Under the pieces are notes generated by a model that was not told where the DNA came from, did no database searches, and saw only the letters and a list, made by a program, of their open reading frames with translations. 11,905 nucleotides of DNA from the NCBI GenBank assembly GCA_009783975.1, contig WRCL01000024.1, forward strand, positions 1 to 11,905, in the 5' to 3' direction. The translations under genes and the position numbers were made by a program. Source of the stretch: Micrococcales bacterium. Lineage in GTDB: Bacteria > Actinomycetota > Actinomycetes > Actinomycetales > Cellulomonadaceae. Shown here in pieces: positions 7,354 to 11,905 of this stretch (positions within the stretch are counted from its first letter, which is position 1; each line of letters starts with the position of its first letter).

Positions 7354-7359
7354 TAGGCT
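7354..7359 (+). promoter_or_regulatory. Putative -10 box (TAGGCT) for the glycosyltransferase gene
   Basis: TAGGCT is followed by GTGACT and then GTG 7366, so the predicted transcription start falls on the first base of the codon. This favours GTG 7366 over the in-frame GTG at 7360. No -35 match is clear. Confidence 0.55.
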
Positions 7360-7365
7360 GTGACT

Positions 7366-8331
7366 GTGAGTCCGACCGACCAGCCAATCCCAGGCCCGTC
7401 TGACGAGCCTCCGCCGGGTCCGACCGACCCCGACGACGAGCCCAACGACGAGCTCGACGAGCCAGACGACGACGAGCTCAGCGACGAGCCCGCCACCCCA
7501 GACGACGACGAGGACCCCGACGAGCCGGACGCTGACCCGGACGAGGCTCGCGCCGAACCTCCGACGCTGCCGTCGGGGATCCCCAAGGTGGCCACACCGC
7601 TGCGCCCCCGGCGCGTGGCGGCGGTGATCCCCGCCAAGGACGAGTCGCGCCTCATCGCGGCGACCGTCCGCGCGGCACGTGCCATCCCGAACGTCGACCT
7701 TGTGCTCGTCGTCGACGACGGGTCGCAAGACGCGACGCAGCACATCGCCCGCGAGGCAGGGGCGGCTGTCGTGCGTCACGTGCACAACCAGGGCAAGGCA
7801 GCGGCGATGGAGACCGGCGCGGCAGTGGTCGCCATGCGCGACACGCCCGACGGCGCGCCCCGGGCGTTGCTGTTCCTCGACGCAGACCTTGGTGAGTCGG
7901 CGGTCAACACCGCCGCGCTCATACGTCCGGTGCTCGACGGGATCGCCCACGTCGCCATCGCCAACATCCCCCCGCAACCGGGCGCCGCCGGGCACGGGTT
8001 CGTCGTCCGCGCTGCACGGCGGGCGATCACCAGCCTCACCGGGTGGACCCCCGTGCAGCCCCTCAACGGGATGCGCTGCCTGACCCGTGAGGCCTACGAG
8101 GCGGCGACCCCGCTCGCCCGCGGCTGGGGCGTGGAGGTCGCGATGACCATCGACCTGCTCAAAGCCGGGTACAAGGTCGTCGAGGTCCCCTGCGACCTCA
8201 AGCACCGCCCCTCAGGCAGCGACCTGCGCGGCCAGCTCCACCGCGCCGCCCAGTGGCGCGACGTGCAGCTGGCGGTCAACGCCCGTCGTTTCCGCTACGG
8301 CCCGCGACGCGTCCGCAAAACCCTGGGCTGA
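7366..8331 (+). CDS. Family 2 glycosyltransferase with acidic N-terminal tail
   Basis: The protein has 321 residues. Residues 1-70 are a disordered tail dominated by Asp, Glu and Pro. A GT-A domain follows: IPAKDE at 88-93, VVDDGS at 115-120 (nucleotide-sugar binding), NQGKAAAMETG at 141-151, and the metal-binding DxD in LDADLG at 171-176. GWGVEV near 253 and KHRPSG near 273 are typical of the acceptor-side half of this family. There is no membrane span, so it should act in the cytoplasm or at the inner membrane face, transferring a sugar from a nucleotide-sugar to a lipid, polyprenyl-phosphate or small acceptor. The exact substrate cannot be read. It resembles the dolichol/polyprenol-phosphate sugar synthases and glucosyl-phosphoglycerate synthases of GT2. 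It lies downstream of the duplicated membrane protein and may work with it (inference). Confidence 0.9.
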   Translation: MSPTDQPIPGPSDEPPPGPTDPDDEPNDELDEPDDDELSDEPATPDDDEDPDEPDADPDEARAEPPTLPSGIPKVATPLRPRRVAAVIPAKDESRLIAATVRAARAIPNVDLVLVVDDGSQDATQHIAREAGAAVVRHVHNQGKAAAMETGAAVVAMRDTPDGAPRALLFLDADLGESAVNTAALIRPVLDGIAHVAIANIPPQPGAAGHGFVVRAARRAITSLTGWTPVQPLNGMRCLTREAYEAATPLARGWGVEVAMTIDLLKAGYKVVEVPCDLKHRPSGSDLRGQLHRAAQWRDVQLAVNARRFRYGPRRVRKTLG

Positions 8332-8374
8332 CCTGGAGCGCTGGCCCCCGGGCTGCGGTCTGTGGCGCCACGCG

Positions 8375-8380
8375 TAGGCT
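8375..8380 (+). promoter_or_regulatory. Putative -10 box (TAGGCT) for the flavoprotein gene
   Basis: TAGGCT is followed by nine bases and then ATG 8390. A transcript starting about seven bases after the box would have a leader of roughly three bases, effectively leaderless. The box sits in the 58-base gap after the glycosyltransferase gene, so the flavoprotein gene probably has its own promoter. Confidence 0.5.
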
Positions 8381-8389
8381 GGTGCCGTC

Positions 8390-9448
8390 ATGGAGGTTAT
8401 GTCCACACCGACCCGCCGCTCGTTACGGTCAGTGCGCCCTGAGACACGTACCGTCGACGTCGACGTCGTGGTCATCGGCGCAGGCCGGGCAGGGCTTGGC
8501 GCAGCACGGTACTTACGGCACACGGGCCTGGCCGCCGTCGGCGACGACGGGTGGGAGCAGGCGCGTTCGTCGTTCGTCGTGCTCGACGACGCCGCCCAGC
8601 CTGGTGGTCCGTGGCGCAGCTGGTGGTTGCCGGTGGCGGCCACCCCCCAGGCACGGGACCTGCCGGGCCTGCCCCTGGCCGAGACGGACCTCACCCGGCC
8701 CGCCAGCGACGTCCTGCCCGAGTACTTCGCCCGGTACGAGGAGTCGTACACGTTGCGCGTGCTGCGCCCGGTGCACGTCGACCGGGTCAACCCCGACGGC
8801 GAGCGCCTGGCCGTCCACGCCCACCAGGACGACGCCGAGGTCGTGTGGCGCGCCCGGGGCCTGGTCAACGCCACCGGCAGCTGGTCACGACCGTTCTGGC
8901 CGTTCCACCTGGGCCAAGACACGTTCACCGGCCGCCAGCTGCACCAGTGCGACGTGCACGACCTGGACGACCTCGCCGACGGGCACGTCGTGGTCGTCGG
9001 TGCCGGTCCCGGTGTGGTGCACCTGGTCGCCGGGCTGGCCCAGGTCACAACAGTGACCTGGGTGACCCGCGTGTACCCGCAGGTCACCGAAGCCGACCTC
9101 ACCCCCGCCGTGCGCGCCGCCGACGAGTACGGCGTGCTGACCCCCCGGCCGATGTTCGAGCGGGTCGGGCGCCACGGGGTGTGGTTCGGCCCCGACCCGG
9201 TGCCCGACGGTTGGGCCGACGGCCCCGCGCACGTCACCGCCCAGACCATCGTGTGGGCCACCGGTTTTCGTCCCGCCCTGACCCACCTGGCCCCCCTGCA
9301 CCTGCGCCTGGGCACGGCCGACGCCGTCGCCGGGCCTGAGGTCCTCGCCGACCCGCGTATCCAGCTCGTCGGGTCCTGCGCCCCCCTTCGCGACCCCGCC
9401 GGGTCCCGCCTGGCGGTGCGCAACCTGCGCCACCACCTCCACCTGTGA
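8390..9448 (+). CDS. FAD/NAD(P)-binding oxidoreductase (flavin monooxygenase/CzcO-like)
   Basis: The protein has 352 residues. The first dinucleotide fold starts at residue 22, with the glycine motif GAGRAG at 30-35 (FAD), followed by the strand VVLDDA and QPGGPW. FTGRQLH at 179-185 resembles the FxGxxxH signature of flavin monooxygenases, but the aromatic residue expected after it is Val. A second glycine motif, GAGPG at 204-208, should bind NAD(P)H. ATGFRP at 290-295 is the usual late motif of these enzymes. The length suits CzcO-like or thiol-reductase-like members better than Baeyer-Villiger enzymes. Substrate unknown; probably cytoplasmic. ATG 8390 is chosen because it directly follows the promoter; ATG 8399 has GGAGGT only about one base away, too close to help. 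The next gene has its own promoter-like sequence. Confidence 0.85.
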   Translation: MEVMSTPTRRSLRSVRPETRTVDVDVVVIGAGRAGLGAARYLRHTGLAAVGDDGWEQARSSFVVLDDAAQPGGPWRSWWLPVAATPQARDLPGLPLAETDLTRPASDVLPEYFARYEESYTLRVLRPVHVDRVNPDGERLAVHAHQDDAEVVWRARGLVNATGSWSRPFWPFHLGQDTFTGRQLHQCDVHDLDDLADGHVVVVGAGPGVVHLVAGLAQVTTVTWVTRVYPQVTEADLTPAVRAADEYGVLTPRPMFERVGRHGVWFGPDPVPDGWADGPAHVTAQTIVWATGFRPALTHLAPLHLRLGTADAVAGPEVLADPRIQLVGSCAPLRDPAGSRLAVRNLRHHLHL

Positions 9449-9506
9449 CGTGGGCACGACGTCCGCCGGCTTCGGGCAGGTGGGGGTATCGGGGCGCGAG
9501 AACGGC

Positions 9507-9512
9507 TACGGT
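9507..9512 (+). promoter_or_regulatory. Putative -10 box (TACGGT) for the metalloprotease-tilS operon
   Basis: TACGGT is followed by GATGCC and then GTG 9519, repeating the 'hexamer, six bases, start' layout. It places transcription initiation on the start codon and argues against the in-frame ATG at 9450, which lies upstream of the promoter. Confidence 0.55.
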
Positions 9513-9518
9513 GATGCC

Positions 9519-10628
9519 GTGACTTCCGTTGTCGACTGGGATGCCGCCGCGACGCTGGCTGGCCGGCTCGCACCTGCCGGGCCGGTGGCAGACACAGCGA
9601 CGCTGGAGGCTCTGGTCCACGACCTGCGCCACGCCGCGGGGACCGCTGCCGAGCACGTCGCGCAGATATCTGGGCTGCGTCCGTCTGACGGGTGCGAACC
9701 GGCGCAGGTCTCGGCGGTCCACGTGGTCGACCGTCCTCGTTGGGCCAAGGCGAACACCCAGATGTTCCAGGTGCTTGCCGGCGGGTTTCCCTCACCGCGG
9801 GTGTCGGCGGCGGCGCGTTATGCCACGGCGACCGAGGTCGGTGCTGTCTTGGGCCTGCTGGCCAGCAAGGTCATCGGCCAGTTCGACCCGTACACCCAGC
9901 TGGGCGCCACCGAGCCGGTCCCGGCTCCCACCATCGAGACACCCGACGGCCAGACCTCTCCCGACGGTCCCAGCGACGTGGTCCCCGGCAGGGGACGGTT
10001 GCTCCTCGTCGCCCCGAACGTGCTCGCCGTGGAACGGGCGTTGGACGTCGTCCCGGCCGACTTCCGGCTGTGGGTGGCGTTGCACGAGCAGACCCACGCA
10101 CTGCAGTTCGCCGCCGCGCCGTGGCTGTCTGCGCACCTGCGCAGCCGCATCGACACGTTGACCACCACGTTGGTCCCTGACGGCCGCGCGGCCGCCGATC
10201 TGGTCCGCCGGCTGTTCGCCGCGTTGCGCGACCTGCCTGACATCGGGCTGCTCGCCCTGCTCGACGACGACCAACGTGCTGTGTTCGACGAGGTCAGCGC
10301 TGTGATGTCTTTGATCGAAGGCCACGCGGACGTCATGATGGACGAGGTGGGCACATCTGTGGTGCCCACCGTGGCCTCGATCCGCGCCCAGTTCGAGCAG
10401 CGCCGCGACGACGGCGCCGGGGCACGCGGCCCTGCCCGGCTCATCCGGCTGCTGCTCGGTCTGGACCTCAAGCTCGCCCAGTACCGTGAGGGGTCGTCGT
10501 TCGTCCGCGCAGTGTGCCGCACCGTCGGCACCGACGGTTTCAACGCCGTGTGGACCTGCGCCGAGACCCTGCCCACCCCCGCTGAGATCGCCGACCCAGA
10601 CGCCTGGGTCGCCCGTGTGCACGGCTGA
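9519..10628 (+). CDS. Zinc-dependent metalloprotease, DUF2342 family
   Basis: The protein has 369 residues from GTG 9519. The zinc site is HEQTH at 189-193 within WVALHEQTHALQF; a further ligand is likely in EGHAD (Glu267-His269). The C-terminal YREGSSFVRAV and the closing FNAVW...LPT..EI.DPDAW pattern are characteristic of this actinobacterial family, usually annotated 'zinc-dependent metalloprotease' with no known substrate. I see no signal peptide or membrane span, so it is probably cytoplasmic. It is followed two bases later by tilS, the gene order known from many actinobacteria. A longer version from ATG 9450 adds 23 residues that would cover the promoter and look unrelated to the family N-terminus. 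Confidence 0.93.
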   Translation: MTSVVDWDAAATLAGRLAPAGPVADTATLEALVHDLRHAAGTAAEHVAQISGLRPSDGCEPAQVSAVHVVDRPRWAKANTQMFQVLAGGFPSPRVSAAARYATATEVGAVLGLLASKVIGQFDPYTQLGATEPVPAPTIETPDGQTSPDGPSDVVPGRGRLLLVAPNVLAVERALDVVPADFRLWVALHEQTHALQFAAAPWLSAHLRSRIDTLTTTLVPDGRAAADLVRRLFAALRDLPDIGLLALLDDDQRAVFDEVSAVMSLIEGHADVMMDEVGTSVVPTVASIRAQFEQRRDDGAGARGPARLIRLLLGLDLKLAQYREGSSFVRAVCRTVGTDGFNAVWTCAETLPTPAEIADPDAWVARVHG

Positions 10629-10630
10629 CC

Positions 10631-11905
10631 GTGACCGGTCCAGACCCGGCCGTCGCCGCCACCCGCGTCGCTGTCCGCAACGCCCTGGGTGCAGTGTTCC
10701 CCGACCCCTACGTCCCTGGTCGTCCTGGTGCCCATACCTGCGACCACACCCCCTCAGCGCCGGGGACCCCTCACGCTCCCGGCCAGAGCCTGCACCACCT
10801 CACCACCGTCCCGGCGCCCCCCCACGACCCACGGCCCGAGACCGACGGCGGTGTCGCGACGGCCCGACCTGCCGGACGGGTTCTTGTCGCGTGCTCCGGG
10901 GGCCCGGACTCGTTGGCGCTCGCAGCAGCCGCGGCGTTCGTCGCCCCGCGGATGGGGTTGTCCGCCGGGGCCGTCGTCGTGGACCACGGGTTGCAGGACG
11001 GGTCGGCCCAGGTCGCCGCACGTGCCGCCGCGCAGTGCCGTGACCTGGGGCTGGACCCTGTGTGCGTCGAACGTGTCGTCGTCGGCACAGGCGGGGGACC
11101 TGAGGCTGCCGCTCGTTCGGCGCGTTATGCAGCGTTGGCGCGGGCCGCGTCCAGCGCCGGGGCCGACGTCGTCCTGCTCGGCCACACCCTGGACGACCAG
11201 GCCGAACAGGTGCTGCTCGCCCTGGGCCGCGGCGCCGGGGCGAGGTCGCTGGCCGCGATGCCCGCCCGACGCGGGATCTACCTGCGTCCCTTCCTCGGTC
11301 TGCGGCGGGTGACGACCGCCGCCGCGTGCGCCGCCGCGAACCTCGAACCATGGCACGACCCGACGAACACGATGGGCCCCGGCCGGCGCACCCGGGTACG
11401 CACCGAGGTGATGCCCCTGCTCACCGACGTCTTCGGCCCCGGGGTCCCCCTCGCGCTGACACGGACCGCCGACCAGCTGCGCGTCGCCGCCGAAGCCCTC
11501 GACGCTGGTGCGACGACGTTGCTGGCCCAGGCCCGCACCGACGACGGCGCCGTCGTCGTCGACGTCCTCGTCGACGCACCCGCGGCGGTGCGCCGTGCCG
11601 CCTTGCGCGCCATGGCCGTCGCGACCGGGTGCCCCGCCGGTTCGCTGGGCACCCGGCACGTGTGCGCCATGGACGCCCTGGTCATGAACTGGCACGGCCA
11701 GGGCCCGGTCTCGCTGCCAGGCCACGTCCTGGCCCGCCGTGACCGTGCGAAGTTATGGATACAGCCATCCCCCCGCACCCAGCCCAGCTCCACCCCGCCC
11801 AACTCCGGCACCCAACCCACCTCCACCCCGCCCAGCTCCGGCACCCAACCCACCTCCCCCCCACCCGGCCACCGCACCCCACCCCCCCCCCCCCCCCCGA
11901 CAGCA
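10631..11905 (+). CDS. tilS: tRNA(Ile)-lysidine synthase, 3' end beyond window
   Basis: The frame is open from GTG 10631 to the window end (425 codons, no stop). The N-terminus MTGPDPAVAATRVAVRNAL matches actinobacterial TilS starts. The ATP-pyrophosphatase P-loop SGGPDS is at residues 89-94, then VVDHGLQDGS, LGHTLDDQAEQVLL...GRGAGARSL, YLRPFLGLRR and WHDPTN. The enzyme attaches lysine to C34 of tRNA-Ile(CAU) with ATP so that it reads AUA, an essential cytoplasmic function. Two oddities stand out. About 60 Pro/His/Thr-rich residues separate the first helix from the P-loop. The normal C-terminus (WHGQGPVSLPG, then AKLWIQP) continues into a Pro/Ser/Thr repeat tail and a C17 run. It lies two bases after the metalloprotease stop, so the genes are probably co-transcribed and translationally coupled. 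Confidence 0.95.
   Translation, partial: MTGPDPAVAATRVAVRNALGAVFPDPYVPGRPGAHTCDHTPSAPGTPHAPGQSLHHLTTVPAPPHDPRPETDGGVATARPAGRVLVACSGGPDSLALAAAAAFVAPRMGLSAGAVVVDHGLQDGSAQVAARAAAQCRDLGLDPVCVERVVVGTGGGPEAAARSARYAALARAASSAGADVVLLGHTLDDQAEQVLLALGRGAGARSLAAMPARRGIYLRPFLGLRRVTTAAACAAANLEPWHDPTNTMGPGRRTRVRTEVMPLLTDVFGPGVPLALTRTADQLRVAAEALDAGATTLLAQARTDDGAVVVDVLVDAPAAVRRAALRAMAVATGCPAGSLGTRHVCAMDALVMNWHGQGPVSLPGHVLARRDRAKLWIQPSPRTQPSSTPPNSGTQPTSTPPSSGTQPTSPPPGHRTPPPPPPPTA
11780..11858 (+). repeat. 33-base tandem repeat in the tilS tail
   Basis: Units at 11793-11825 and 11826-11858 agree at 31 of 33 positions, and 11780-11792 is a partial preceding unit. Because 33 is a multiple of three, each unit adds 11 residues in frame, of the type PPxSGTQPTS. 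The repeat follows the recognisable end of the TilS fold. Confidence 0.85.
11882..11898. repeat. 17-base C homopolymer near the window end
   Basis: Bases 11882-11898 are all C, preceded by a further C-rich stretch. Such a run is prone to slippage in the cell and to sequencing error, so the frame beyond it should not be trusted. In the tilS frame it encodes Pro residues. Confidence 0.9.

Noticed and set aside
7153..8205. 350-codon open frame on the minus strand over the glycosyltransferase gene
   Set aside because: It is antisense to clear GT2 motifs and has a low-complexity Val/Gly/Leu segment from the acidic repeat; no supporting start signal.
8212..9795. 527-codon open frame on the minus strand
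   Set aside because: It is antisense to the flavoprotein gene, its product is Arg/Pro/Ser-rich with no motif, and long antisense frames are expected at this G+C.
10689..11312. 207-codon plus-strand frame inside tilS
   Set aside because: The TilS motifs are in a different frame (from GTG 10631) that is uninterrupted; this frame is Arg/Pro/Ser-rich and lacks motifs.
11780..11858. Repeat array considered as CRISPR
   Set aside because: Units are directly adjacent with no unique spacers, and they are in frame with a coding sequence.

Overview
The window is G+C-rich DNA. Hand counts gave about 80% G+C for bases 3001-3060 and about 55% for 6481-6540. GTG starts, TANNNT -10 boxes set just upstream of start codons, and the pair 'DUF2342-type zinc metalloprotease then tilS' point to an actinobacterium. 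A Cellulomonas-like member of the Micrococcales is my guess, from general resemblance only.

Left part (1-1353): the C-terminal part of a GH15/glucoamylase-like protein enters from outside the window. It converges on, and overlaps, a membrane-anchored polysaccharide deacetylase on the minus strand. Centre (1354-6128): a divergent promoter region, then a very long membrane protein made of two tandem copies of one module. Each copy is an extracytoplasmic, alkaline-phosphatase-like but apparently degenerate domain followed by a multi-span membrane domain. A perfect 73-base palindrome (two 35-base arms, 3-base loop) covers the first codons of this gene.

Middle right (6129-7365): a lower-G+C patch on the minus strand holds a small addiction-module-antitoxin-like gene that overlaps a lipoprotein gene. 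A second, partial copy of the palindrome sequence lies just upstream of the next gene. Right part (7366-11905): a GT2 glycosyltransferase with a very acidic N-terminal tail, a two-dinucleotide-fold flavoprotein, the zinc metalloprotease and tilS. tilS carries a Pro-rich insertion before its P-loop and a repeat-bearing tail that runs off the window after a 17-C homopolymer.

The left and central genes look like cell-envelope or polysaccharide functions: glycan hydrolysis, deacetylation, a membrane enzyme or transporter of unknown activity, a lipoprotein and a glycosyltransferase. The last two genes are a conserved housekeeping pair. Four genes share one start architecture: a TANNNT hexamer, exactly six bases, then the start codon. 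This predicts leaderless mRNAs and fixes starts that are otherwise ambiguous. The most unusual items are the palindrome, the duplicated membrane protein and the antitoxin-like/lipoprotein pair.
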